Assembly: GCA_964593905.1 (NCBI GenBank)
Contig: CAZQLE010000050.1
Span: 1 to 22,208 of the forward strand
Length of the DNA stretch: 22,208 nucleotides
Direction: 5' to 3'
From: CAZQLE01 sp964593905
GTDB taxonomy: Bacteria > Chloroflexota > Anaerolineae > Anaerolineales > Anaerolineaceae
The notes under the pieces were generated by a model, which was not told the DNA's origin, ran no database searches, and worked only from the letters and a program-made list of their open reading frames with translations. Shown piece by piece: positions 1 through 8,704 of the stretch. Made by a program: the position numbers and the translations under genes. Every line of letters starts with the position of its first letter. Position 1 is the stretch's first letter.

Positions 1-2783
1 GGTTTGGGAGTTGCTTTCGCCAGCGGCCTGTCAACCAGGGCGGTTTTGGCATCTGCACCAGATTTTGACCGGGTTGTTTTGGCTGCCCCCACCGGTTTTT
101 GATCCGTTGTGCCGCCCTTTGGGGTGCGCCTGGCACCCGCCGCCGGCCCGGCAGAGGCTTTCGGCGGGGCGGTTTTCCCGGTGGTTGCCGCAGCGGGTTT
201 TGCCGGCGCAGGAGCCGGTTTTGCGCTCTTGCTCTTCTCTTTGACCGTTGTCGAAATAGACGCAGCCGCCTTTGCAGCTTTACCCTTTGCGGCGGCCGCC
301 TTTTTCTCGGCCGCTTTCTTCTCATCCGAGCCGCCGCTGCCCAGTCCCCACCAGCTTAAGGCATCCTCAACTGGCGTAAGATATTCCACACCGTCGCCTG
401 CACGCAGCGGAACAACCGGTTCGGCAACACGGGTGCGTTTGGTTAATGGCAGGTCGCCAAATTTCACCAGCTTGCCGGCCGCCAGACTAAAGCGGTAATA
501 ATAACCGCTGTCTTTTTGTCCTGCCGTAATCCCGATCAACAACTCATTTTTCTGAGGCTTAAAAGCAATCACGCCCTGTCCATATCGTCCCTGCCGCGGA
601 ATTTCTTCTTCAGGCAGCCGCCAGGTGCGGGCCTGATTGGTAACCAGCATCACCTCTTGCCCGCTCTTAATCACACACGCGCCCGCTGTCTGATCTCCGG
701 CTTTCAATTTAATTCCATTAACACCTGCCGCAACCAGCCCCATTGAACGCACTTCTTCTTCCGCAAAGCGAATCGCCATTCCCTGTCCCGTAACCAGCAC
801 AATATCCTGTTGGCCGCTGCTCAACCGGGCATCGATCAGACTGTCGCCGCCATTAATTTTTACCAGGGTAAAAGCCTGGGACGACGGACCGGGCAATTCA
901 ATCAGCGCAGTCCGTTTCACCATACCCATGCGGCTGGTGGTAACCACAAACCGTTCGGCAAAGTGATCATCGCGCGCCGGCAGCGCAAAGATGGCTGCCA
1001 GCCGGTCGGTCTCCTCCAACGCACTGATCTTTTCCAAGGCTGCACCGGCCGCCAAGTCTTCAGTTTCGGGCAGCGTTTCCACCATCACACTCGAAGCCCG
1101 GCCAGTTTCACTCACCAGATACAGGGTCTGGTGCGTATTGGTTTTCAATATAAACCGGGGAATATCACGGCCGGAATATTTGGGCAGCCGATCAGCCATG
1201 ATCCGCGATAATTTTCCCTCGTTGCTTGCCACCACCCAGGCGGTTTTGGCCGGGGTGAGCGCCATGGCGGTGAGCAGCTCTTTGCCCGACTCACCCGCCT
1301 TCAGTTTTACAATCTGCGTGCGGCGTGCGTCACCGTAGGTCTCGCGCACCAACATCAGCTCTTGCGCCACCTGCTCGCGCATTTGCCTGGGTGAACGCAG
1401 CAAGGCTTCCAGCTCTTTAATAGTTTGCAGCAGTAGTTTATACTCTTCTTCGATTTTCTTTCGTTCCAGGGCCGCCAGACGGCGCAGAGGCAGCTCCAAA
1501 ATGGCCTGCGCCTGAATATCTGAAAGCTTATAGCGCTTTATCAACCGCTCGCGAGCTGTTTCCACATCCGGCGAATTGCGGATCAGGGCAATGATTTCTT
1601 CCAGATTTTTGAGCGCCACCCGCAGGCCTTCCAGAATATGGGCCCGCTTCTGCGCCTTGCTCAGATCAAATTCTGCCCGGCGGCGAATGACCTCCAGGCG
1701 GTGCTCCAGATAAACCTTAAGCGCCTGTTTCAGGCTTAACAGCCGCGGCTCACTCTTGACCAGAGCCAGCAGCGTAATTCCAAAGGTGGATTGCAGCGGT
1801 GTGTGTTTGTACAGATAAAGCAGCACCGCATCCTGATCGGCACCCTGCTTCATCTCGATCACAATTCGCATCCCCTGCCGGTCCGATTCATCGCGCAGAT
1901 CAGAGATTCCCTCCAAATCGCCATCGCGCACCAGATCGGCAATCCGTTCGATCAAGGTGGATTTATTGGTCAGATATGGCAATTCAGTGATAATCAAACG
2001 GCTTCGGCCGCGGCCCATATCTTCTACGTGCACCCGCCCCCGCACCGTCAGTTTTCCGCGCCCGGTGGCATAAGCAGACTGAAGTTCGTTACTATCGTCT
2101 TCCTGTAAAATGATCCCGCCTGTCGGAAAATCAGGACCTTTAACAAACTTTAGCAGATCATCCACCGCAATATCATCCAGATGATCCCACTGTTTCAGCA
2201 TATATACCGACGCGTCCACAACTTCGCTCAGGTTATGCGGCGGAATATTGGTCGCCATGCCCACCGCAATACCGGTGGAGCCGTTCACCAAAAGATTGGG
2301 CACAGCCGCCGGAAGCGCCAGGGGCTCATCCAGGCTGTCATCAAAGTTGCGCCCAAAGTTGACCGTATCGCGATCAATATCTGCCAGAATTTGCATTGCA
2401 AAAGAGGTCAGCCGCGCCTCGGTGTACCGCATGGCCGCCGGCGGATCGCCATCCACCGAGCCAAAGTTGCCCTGCCCCTCCACCAGCGGGTAGCGGATGG
2501 TAAAATCCTGTGCCAGACGCGCCATGGCTTCATAAACGGCCGAATCTCCGTGCGGGTGATATTTACCCAGCACTTCGCCGACAATTCTGGCCGATTTTTT
2601 GGTCGCCGTATCAGGACGTAAACCCATATCATACATCGCATAGAGAATGCGCCGTTGAACAGGTTTTAATCCATCTCTGGCATCCGGGAGTGCTCGTGAC
2701 ACAATAACACTCATCGCATAATCCAGGTAAGACTGCTGCATCTCCTGGTCAATATCCACTTTGCGCACAAGACCCAACTCCAT
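1..2783 (-). CDS. gyrA: DNA gyrase/topoisomerase IV subunit A (GyrA/ParC family), C-terminus beyond window
   Basis: This is the DNA-cleaving subunit of a type IIA topoisomerase, which with a GyrB/ParE partner passes duplex DNA through a transient double-strand break in an ATP-driven reaction. The frame is open from ATG 2783 to base 1, showing 927 residues and no stop. Family marks are SVIVSRALPDARDGLKP near residues 25-41, HPHGDSAVYE at 76-85 (the quinolone-region Ser81 and Glu85) and AAMRYTEARL with catalytic Tyr120. A C-terminal beta-pinwheel occupies about 510-805. The canonical GyrA box (QRRGGKG) is missing from blade 1, where LPKYSGRDIPRF stands at about 533-544; a related QGRYGQG occurs late, at 731-737. 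So ParC-like function is possible and the gyrA symbol is tentative. From residue 820 the protein becomes a Lys/Ala/Pro-rich tail of at least 108 residues. AAAGGAG at 2790-2796, six bases before ATG, supports the start. The gene has its own promoter and follows a terminator. Confidence 0.93.
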   Translation of the reverse strand, partial: MELGLVRKVDIDQEMQQSYLDYAMSVIVSRALPDARDGLKPVQRRILYAMYDMGLRPDTATKKSARIVGEVLGKYHPHGDSAVYEAMARLAQDFTIRYPLVEGQGNFGSVDGDPPAAMRYTEARLTSFAMQILADIDRDTVNFGRNFDDSLDEPLALPAAVPNLLVNGSTGIAVGMATNIPPHNLSEVVDASVYMLKQWDHLDDIAVDDLLKFVKGPDFPTGGIILQEDDSNELQSAYATGRGKLTVRGRVHVEDMGRGRSRLIITELPYLTNKSTLIERIADLVRDGDLEGISDLRDESDRQGMRIVIEMKQGADQDAVLLYLYKHTPLQSTFGITLLALVKSEPRLLSLKQALKVYLEHRLEVIRRRAEFDLSKAQKRAHILEGLRVALKNLEEIIALIRNSPDVETARERLIKRYKLSDIQAQAILELPLRRLAALERKKIEEEYKLLLQTIKELEALLRSPRQMREQVAQELMLVRETYGDARRTQIVKLKAGESGKELLTAMALTPAKTAWVVASNEGKLSRIMADRLPKYSGRDIPRFILKTNTHQTLYLVSETGRASSVMVETLPETEDLAAGAALEKISALEETDRLAAIFALPARDDHFAERFVVTTSRMGMVKRTALIELPGPSSQAFTLVKINGGDSLIDARLSSGQQDIVLVTGQGMAIRFAEEEVRSMGLVAAGVNGIKLKAGDQTAGACVIKSGQEVMLVTNQARTWRLPEEEIPRQGRYGQGVIAFKPQKNELLIGITAGQKDSGYYYRFSLAAGKLVKFGDLPLTKRTRVAEPVVPLRAGDGVEYLTPVEDALSWWGLGSGGSDEKKAAEKKAAAAKGKAAKAAASISTTVKEKSKSAKPAPAPAKPAAATTGKTAPPKASAGPAAGARRTPKGGTTDQKPVGAAKTTRSKSGADAKTALVDRPLAKATPK

Positions 2784-2812
2784 ATACGGCTCCTTTGATC
2801 AGTTCTCACCCT

Positions 2813-2841
2813 ATCTTACGAACAAATTTTCAATTCGTCAA
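2813..2841 (-). promoter_or_regulatory. Sigma70-type promoter of the gyrA-family gene
   Basis: On the minus strand TTGACG (2836-2841) is followed after exactly 17 bases by TAAGAT (2813-2818), giving 5/6 and 4/6 matches to the -35 and -10 consensus. The expected transcription start near 2806 leaves a short leader of about 22 bases before the ATG at 2783, with the Shine-Dalgarno inside it. It lies downstream of the terminator at 2914-2949, so this gene is probably transcribed independently of the upstream one. Confidence 0.65.
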
Positions 2842-2913
2842 TAAGAACAACCCGATACTGCCTTGGTTGTGGTCGTAAATTACCCGATTTAAAGGGATTT
2901 TCCTCCATCGGCC

Positions 2914-2949
2914 AAATAAAAGACCGCTTTCCAAACCAGAAAGCGGTCT
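2914..2949 (-). terminator. Rho-independent terminator after the NBR1-Ig protein gene
   Basis: A perfect 11-bp stem is formed by AGACCGCTTTC (2921-2931) and GAAAGCGGTCT (2939-2949) with a 7-base loop. Read on the minus strand the stem is followed by TTTATTT. It lies 25 bases past the stop codon of the secreted protein gene and separates that gene from the topoisomerase gene. Confidence 0.88.
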
Positions 2950-2974
2950 AAAACAGATGCAACAAAACGGCAGT

Positions 2975-4036
2975 TTATTTGGTGGCCAGGCTCAAATTCA
3001 GGTTACACAGCGTGGTGCCGCCCTTTACCAGCGCCCATTGAGACGAATAAGTGCCCAGGCCCGACGGCGCTTTCATGTCGATGACGATTTTAATCGTATC
3101 GCCCGAAGCAACATTGGAAGGCAGGTCAAATACCGTGCGGCCGTCAGACTGAAAGTTGTTGCCGCCCACGTATTTATAATCGATCGCGCTGGCTTCCCAC
3201 GTTGTGCTGCCCGTATTTTTGATCGTCCAGGTGCCATCAAAATCACCATTACGGGCAATTGCGTCTGTCGGAGAAGAGCTCTGGACCGAGCAGCTCGGCT
3301 GATAGGAGGTGGTGTCACTGGTGCTGCCGCCGCCACTCGAGGCAAAATCTACATTGCGGAACGAGTTATAGGCATAGAACCCGTTTTTACTATCCACGCG
3401 GATTGCCAACAGACTGACATCAATGGCCGAACCGGGCAAATTGACTGTGAACGTGATGTCGCCATTGCTGCCTGAGTTGATATTTCCGACAATTTCACCC
3501 TGCTTTGAGAACCCGTAAAACGGCCCAACTTTGATGGAGAAATCCGTGTAGGCGGGCATGCCAATGATTCGTGCAGTGACCGTACGGTTCTCATCCACCC
3601 CGACCACATTCAAGCGCGGCCCGCGGCCGCCCGTGCTGCCGCCCGTAACCGGCACAACCGGGGTCACCTGGATCAAATTGGAATTTGCATACGTGGTGGA
3701 GGCCAACAGGGCGCCAGCGGTGGTCTCAAAACGCACCGAAATCTGGCTGTTATCGCGAAGCACGGTCGGAAGTGGAATTACCACATCAAAAGTTCCGGCA
3801 ACCGTGCGAAGCACACCGGCAATCACGCTGCTCGAAGGCACACCAATGGCTTCCATGCGCACCTGCACATCGGTATCGGCCGGGAAATTATAGACACGCA
3901 GGGTCACCGATTCATTGAATTTTACAGATCGGACCTCAAGTGTCGGGGTGCCCGAGGCAAAAACCGGAGAGGCAAATCCAAACACCGCCACAACCAGAGA
4001 GAACATCAAGACAATTGACATAATTTTCGTTTTCAT
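2975..4036 (-). CDS. Secreted protein with two Ig-like repeats and a C-terminal NBR1-Ig-like (FW) domain
   Basis: This is a 353-residue exported protein of unknown function. Residues 1-27 form a signal peptide: MKTK, a hydrophobic core and a PVFA|SG cleavage site. Two similar beta modules follow, at about 32-115 and 141-225. The first carries LEVRSVKFNESVTLRVYNFP and the second LNVVGVDENRTVTARIIGMP, each followed by a short acidic/polar turn, so they look like an internal duplication. Gly/Ser/Pro linkers at about 125-140 and 231-246 separate the parts. Residues about 247-350 resemble the NBR1-type Ig-like domain, with TWTIKNTGSTTW (Trp270, Trp280), SSQWAL (Trp334) and Cys249 and Cys344 placed to form a disulfide. 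This domain occurs in many Chloroflexota surface proteins and is thought to bind protein or glycan ligands; no enzyme motif is visible. AAGGAG about five bases upstream supports the ATG. The gene is flanked by terminators and so is probably monocistronic. Confidence 0.88.
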   Translation of the reverse strand: MKTKIMSIVLMFSLVVAVFGFASPVFASGTPTLEVRSVKFNESVTLRVYNFPADTDVQVRMEAIGVPSSSVIAGVLRTVAGTFDVVIPLPTVLRDNSQISVRFETTAGALLASTTYANSNLIQVTPVVPVTGGSTGGRGPRLNVVGVDENRTVTARIIGMPAYTDFSIKVGPFYGFSKQGEIVGNINSGSNGDITFTVNLPGSAIDVSLLAIRVDSKNGFYAYNSFRNVDFASSGGGSTSDTTSYQPSCSVQSSSPTDAIARNGDFDGTWTIKNTGSTTWEASAIDYKYVGGNNFQSDGRTVFDLPSNVASGDTIKIVIDMKAPSGLGTYSSQWALVKGGTTLCNLNLSLATK

Positions 4037-4267
4037 TTTAGCTCCTTCGCAATCCTGAATACATCAGGCAGCTCTTTTTTATAACGCCGTACACCCATAA
4101 TAAGTTCCCAAAATCGATACCATCCATCTTATAAATCATTTTAGCACACGCAAAAACAACTCACCACAGGCGCTTCAAATAGATATACGTCAAAACACAC
4201 CCGCAGGATGCATAAAATCAGCTTAAATAAAGCCAGGCGGGTTTCAATTTTATACAGCCGGGGGTTA

Positions 4268-4307
4268 AATAAAAAAATAACCGCCTCCCATTTTCAGGAA
4301 GGCGGTT
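4268..4307 (-). terminator. Rho-independent terminator of rpoC
   Basis: The arms AACCGCCT (4279-4286) and AGGCGGTT (4300-4307) pair, with further C/G pairing possible inside the loop. On the minus strand the hairpin runs straight into ATTTTTTTATTT. It starts about 20 bases past the rpoC stop codon. The rest of 4037-4328 (292 bases) holds the ribosome-binding site of the secreted protein gene and AT-rich sequence in which no gene was seen. Confidence 0.9.
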
Positions 4308-4328
4308 GGTAAAGATCAAAAACTTGAA

Positions 4329-7300
4329 TTAGTCGGTGCTGCTCGGAAGGTTGGAAACCGAAATGGTCTTGTTTGACGAATCATCCAGATTATCAAACCG
4401 CCCGTGCACAAAGCCCGTCCCTGCCGGGATCAGCTTACCGATGATGACGTTTTCCTTCAGACCAAAGAGCGGGTCTTCAGTGTTGGCAATGGCTGCCCCG
4501 GCCAGCACCTTAATGGTGTGCTGGAAGGAGGATGCCGACAGGAACGAATCGGTGCTCAATGAGGCTTTGGTCACACCCAGCAGAATTTCAACATACTTGG
4601 CAGGCTGCTTGCCATCTGCGGCCAGGCGTTCGTTGACCATGCGAATCTCCAACCGGTCGACCACATCCATCGGCAGATAGGGCGTGTCACCCGGACGAAT
4701 AACCTGAACCTTGCCCAGCATCTTGCGGATGATTACCTCAAAATGCTTGTCGTTGATGTTCTGACCCTGAGCACGGTACACCCGCTGGATCTCAGAGAGC
4801 AGGTACATCTGGCAGGCATCGCGGCCCTTAATTTTCAGCACGGTGTGCGGGTTCAAAGAACCTTCGGTAAGCGCCGTGCCCGCTTCCACATGTTCGCCGT
4901 CTTTGATGATCAGGCGTGAGGTGGAAGGAATTTCATATTCTTCACTCTCCCGGTTTTCATAGGAGACAACCACTTTGTTGTTTTCCAGACGCACACGCCC
5001 GGCATGCTGTGTAGTAATGGTGGCATCATCAAAAGCCGCCACCGCATCACCCAGCGAGATGGAAGATTCATCCTTAACCAGAATGTTCCAGCCTTCGGGC
5101 ACGTCATACTCGTCGCTCATCATTTCGCTGTGATCCACGCGCACTGTGCGCTGATCATTGAACCGGTCCGACTGGATAATCTTGGCAACACCCGAGATCT
5201 GAGTGATAACTGCCTCACCCTTCGGGGTACGGCGGGCTTCAAAGAGCTCTTCCACACGCGGGAGACCGGTGGTGATATCGCCGCCGGCCGCCACACCACC
5301 GGTGTGGAAGGTGCGCAGCGTAAGCTGGGTGCCAGGTTCACCAATGGACTGAGCAGCCACAATACCAACCGCAGCGCCAAGATCAACTTCTCTGCCCCGG
5401 CCAAGGTCCAGGCCATAGCATTTCGCGCAGATACCGTGGGTCAGTTCGCAGGTCATTGGTGAGCGAACCTTAACCACATCCACATGCGAGGCAGCTACCT
5501 TGCGGACCATATCGTGATCAAGCACCGCATTGGGCTCGGCCAGAATCTCACCCGTGGTGGGATCAATGATGCGGGCAGCCGCCAGGCGGCCAAACAGACG
5601 CGTTGCAAATGACTGACCGGCCACATCTTCTGAACGGCGCACCCACAAACCATCTGTGGTGCCGCAGTCAAATTCATTGATAATCAGGTCCTGGGCCACA
5701 TCCACCAGACGGCGGGTCAGGTAACCGGCATCCGCCGTACGCAGCGCGGTATCGGCCAGACCTTTACGCGCACCATGTGTGGAGATGAAGTATTCCAACG
5801 CGGTCAGGCCTTCGCGGAAGTTGGATTGGATCGGCAGGCGAATAATACGACCCGACGGATCCGCCATCAAACCGCGCATACCGGCCAACTGGGCAATAGG
5901 GCCAAAACCGCCCTTTGTTGCACCCGAATTTGCCATCGTTGCCAGGTTACCGTTGGGATCCATATTCTTGCGCACGGTATCGGCAACTTCTTTGGTCGTC
6001 TGCTGCCAGATCTCGATCACCCGTTCGTTGCGTTCCTGTTCGGTCAAAAGGCCACGCCGCCAGGCGCGGTTGACATTTTCTACTTCCTGCTGTGCTCTGC
6101 CCAGAATTTCTGGCTTTTGCGGCGGGATGGTAATGTCGGCCACAGCGATGGTGGAACCGGAGCGCATGGCAAATTCAAAACCGATATCTTTAATATGGTC
6201 AGCGACCTCGGTCGTCACTTCTTGACCACAAATTTCATATACTTCGGCCACCAGGTCTTTCACACCACCTTTATCCAGCACATCATTGAAGAACTGGATA
6301 TCAGTCGGCAGAATACGATTGAAGATTACCCGGCCAACAGTGGTATCGACCAGACGCGATACAGGCTCAGCCGTACGGTCACCTTTTTCGTCATACCAGG
6401 TGGTGGCCTTTAATTTAACCTTGGCATGGATGTGAATCTGCCCCAGGCTGTACGCCAGTTCCACTTCTTCCATACTGGCAAAGATGCGGCCATCCCCCAT
6501 GTGAGGGCGGGTATCCAGCAGGGTCAAATAATACACACCCAGAACCATATCTTTTGACGGACTGATGATCGGTTCACCATCGGCCGGTTTCAGCAGGTTC
6601 TTTGAAGAAAGCATTAACTCACGGGCTTCTTTAACTGCCTTCTCAGACAACGGCACATGCACAGCCATCTGATCGCCGTCAAAGTCTGCGTTAAAAGCGG
6701 TGGTAACCAGCGGATGAAGCTGAATTGCACTGCCTTCGATCAAAATTGGCTCAAAAGCTTGAATACCCAGGCGATGCAGGGTTGGTGCACGGTTCAAAAG
6801 CACCGGGCGGTCTTTAATGACCTCTTCAAGCACTTCCCAGACCTCGGGGCGGTTGCGTTCGATAAAGCGGCGCGCGCCCTTCACATTGGCGGCGTAGTTA
6901 TGCGCCACCAGGCGAGAAATGACAAACGGACGATAAAGCTCCAATGCCATTGCCTTGGGCAGACCACACTGGTAGAGTTTCAACTTGGGGCCGACCACAA
7001 TTACCGAACGGCCCGAGTAGTCAACGCGCTTGCCCAACAAGTTGCGGCGGAAACGGCCCTGTTTACCCTTCAGCATATCGCTGAGCGATTTCAGCTCCCG
7101 GCGGCCGCGGCGCGAAAGCGCCTTGCCGCGCTGGCTGTTATCAATCAACGAATCGACTGCTTCCTGAAGCATACGCTTCTCATTGCGCACAATCACGTCC
7201 GGGGCGCCCAGTTCCAACAAGCGCTTAAGACGATTGTTGCGATTGATCACCCGGCGATAAAGATCATTCAAATCAGAGGTGGCAAACCGGCCGCCATCCA

Positions 7301-8564
7301 ACTGCACCATTGGGCGCAAATCGGGAGGAATTACCGGCAGAACGGTCAAGACCATCCATTCAGGGCGGTTGCCCGAACGGCGGAAAGCCTCCACCACCTT
7401 CAAACGCGTGGTGGCCTTCTTGCGTTTCTGCTTGCTTTTTGAAACCCGCACCTCGGTCCACAGATCTTCTGAGAGCTTATTCAGATCCAGCCGTTTCAGA
7501 ATATCGTAGAACGCCTCGGCGCCCATATCTGCGCGGAAGACCTGGCCCCAGCGCTGCTTCAATTCGCGATAGCGGCTTTCGCCCACAAACGTGAACGGGC
7601 GCAGCTCTTGAAGCTCATCCCGCATCCGAGAGTTCTGACCCTGCGATTCAGTCGATTGATCTTCCAACTGGTTGCGCAACACTTCCATTTGCTCGTCTGC
7701 TTCAGCGCGAATGGTTTGTTTTTGAATTTCCAGTTGCTGAACGTCGCGTTCGATTTCCTTGCTGGTTTCGGTTTCAAGCTCATCCAGACGCTCTTTAACC
7801 ACCCGCTGGACCTTCGAAAGGTGCTTCGATTCGATCAGATCGCCAGCGTTGGCAATCGTCACATTCGACGCAGTGAACACCACCGCAGTACGGGTCGGCT
7901 GACCGATCAGTTCCTGCAAATTGCGCTCCAACCGCTGACCTTCCTGAACCACAGGCTCCAGACGTGCGGCAATCTGTTCTTCTTTGCGCGAAATCAATTC
8001 ATCGCGCTGCTGCTGAATTTCAGCAAACTTGCGATCGCGGTCTTTCTTAACTTCCAGAATTTTGTTGTTCACCTGCTGGGCGACTTCACGTTCTGATACG
8101 CTGATTTCATCTTCCAGGCGGCGTAAAGCCTTCTGGCGCGCATCCTCATCCACATACGTAACGATATACTGGGCAAAATACAGCACCCGGTCCAGGTTAC
8201 GGCGCGAGATATCCAGCAGCAGGCCCAGATAAGAAGGAATACGACGGGTGTACCAGATGTGTGCTACCGGGGTTGCAAGTTCAATATGCCCCATGCGTTC
8301 ACGACGTACAGCCGAACGGGTAACTTCAACGCCGCACTTGTCGCAAATAATACCTTTATAACGGGGATTCTTGTACTTTCCACAATAACACTGCCAGTCA
8401 CGGGTGGGACCAAAAATTGCTTCACAGAACAGGCCGTCTTTTTCAGGTCGTAAACGGCGATAGTTAATGGTCTCCGGTTTCAATACCTCACCATAAGACC
8501 AACTTCGGATCGTCTCAGGTGATGCCAGGCTGATTTTTAATGCGACCAAACCCTTAGTTTCCAC
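4329..8564 (-). CDS. rpoC: DNA-directed RNA polymerase subunit beta' (RpoC)
   Basis: This is the largest RNA polymerase subunit, carrying the catalytic Mg2+ site. It is complete at 1411 residues. The N-terminal zinc site has Cys59, Cys61, Cys74 and Cys77. The active-site loop NADFDGD at 625-631 supplies Asp627, Asp629 and Asp631. The second zinc site is Cys967, Cys1039, Cys1046 and Cys1049. The bridge helix is at about 927-959, and the trigger loop includes TLRTFHTGG with His1087; no large insertion is present in the trigger loop. Between about 142 and 322 lies a Glu/Gln/Lys/Arg-rich helical, probably coiled-coil insertion, with a short beta stretch at about 226-240, absent from E. coli RpoC. 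The start is GTG at 8562-8564 with AGGAGG at 8570-8575, five bases upstream. The usual upstream neighbour rpoB is missing; a sensor kinase gene lies there instead. The gene has its own promoter, leader hairpin and terminator. Confidence 0.98.
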   Translation of the reverse strand: METKGLVALKISLASPETIRSWSYGEVLKPETINYRRLRPEKDGLFCEAIFGPTRDWQCYCGKYKNPRYKGIICDKCGVEVTRSAVRRERMGHIELATPVAHIWYTRRIPSYLGLLLDISRRNLDRVLYFAQYIVTYVDEDARQKALRRLEDEISVSEREVAQQVNNKILEVKKDRDRKFAEIQQQRDELISRKEEQIAARLEPVVQEGQRLERNLQELIGQPTRTAVVFTASNVTIANAGDLIESKHLSKVQRVVKERLDELETETSKEIERDVQQLEIQKQTIRAEADEQMEVLRNQLEDQSTESQGQNSRMRDELQELRPFTFVGESRYRELKQRWGQVFRADMGAEAFYDILKRLDLNKLSEDLWTEVRVSKSKQKRKKATTRLKVVEAFRRSGNRPEWMVLTVLPVIPPDLRPMVQLDGGRFATSDLNDLYRRVINRNNRLKRLLELGAPDVIVRNEKRMLQEAVDSLIDNSQRGKALSRRGRRELKSLSDMLKGKQGRFRRNLLGKRVDYSGRSVIVVGPKLKLYQCGLPKAMALELYRPFVISRLVAHNYAANVKGARRFIERNRPEVWEVLEEVIKDRPVLLNRAPTLHRLGIQAFEPILIEGSAIQLHPLVTTAFNADFDGDQMAVHVPLSEKAVKEARELMLSSKNLLKPADGEPIISPSKDMVLGVYYLTLLDTRPHMGDGRIFASMEEVELAYSLGQIHIHAKVKLKATTWYDEKGDRTAEPVSRLVDTTVGRVIFNRILPTDIQFFNDVLDKGGVKDLVAEVYEICGQEVTTEVADHIKDIGFEFAMRSGSTIAVADITIPPQKPEILGRAQQEVENVNRAWRRGLLTEQERNERVIEIWQQTTKEVADTVRKNMDPNGNLATMANSGATKGGFGPIAQLAGMRGLMADPSGRIIRLPIQSNFREGLTALEYFISTHGARKGLADTALRTADAGYLTRRLVDVAQDLIINEFDCGTTDGLWVRRSEDVAGQSFATRLFGRLAAARIIDPTTGEILAEPNAVLDHDMVRKVAASHVDVVKVRSPMTCELTHGICAKCYGLDLGRGREVDLGAAVGIVAAQSIGEPGTQLTLRTFHTGGVAAGGDITTGLPRVEELFEARRTPKGEAVITQISGVAKIIQSDRFNDQRTVRVDHSEMMSDEYDVPEGWNILVKDESSISLGDAVAAFDDATITTQHAGRVRLENNKVVVSYENRESEEYEIPSTSRLIIKDGEHVEAGTALTEGSLNPHTVLKIKGRDACQMYLLSEIQRVYRAQGQNINDKHFEVIIRKMLGKVQVIRPGDTPYLPMDVVDRLEIRMVNERLAADGKQPAKYVEILLGVTKASLSTDSFLSASSFQHTIKVLAGAAIANTEDPLFGLKENVIIGKLIPAGTGFVHGRFDNLDDSSNKTISVSNLPSSTD

Positions 8565-8603
8565 AAACGCCTCCTGCTATATTCCCTGGAGTTGAATACG
8601 CAA

Positions 8604-8631
8604 AGCGCGTGAGGAGAGGACCTCAAGCGCT
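8604..8631 (-). promoter_or_regulatory. Strong hairpin in the rpoC 5' leader
   Basis: On the minus strand AGCGCTTGAGG and CTCACGCGCT-containing arms pair: 8621-8631 with 8604-8614, 11 bp with a single mismatch and a 6-base loop. It sits between the predicted transcription start (about 8671) and the Shine-Dalgarno at 8570-8575. No run of U follows, so it is not an intrinsic terminator. It could stabilise the mRNA or bind a regulator; the role is inferred from structure only. Confidence 0.55.
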
Positions 8632-8677
8632 CATTATTGATTAAGTGGACAATTTATCAATACACATGCAAATTGAG

Positions 8678-8704
8678 ATTATATCACAAATTTCCATTTG
8701 TAAA
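8678..8704 (-). promoter_or_regulatory. Extended -10 promoter of rpoC
   Basis: The minus strand shows TGATATAAT: a perfect TATAAT at 8678-8683 with the extended -10 dinucleotide TG one base upstream. A TTTACA -35-like hexamer (8699-8704) lies 15 bases upstream, shorter than the usual 17, so the extended -10 element probably compensates. The predicted leader is about 105 bases. Confidence 0.7.

Noticed and set aside
4126..4153. TTGCGT-16-TAAGAT as promoter of the NBR1-Ig protein gene
   Set aside because: Only 3/6 and 4/6 matches, and it implies a leader of about 85 bases. The gene must have a promoter in 4037-4267, but this one is not convincing.
6657..7442. 261-codon plus-strand ORF opposite rpoC, and many similar plus-strand ORFs across the window
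   Set aside because: They lie antisense to strongly conserved coding sequence, have no recognisable domain, no good ribosome-binding site and low-complexity translations. They are shadows of the real genes.
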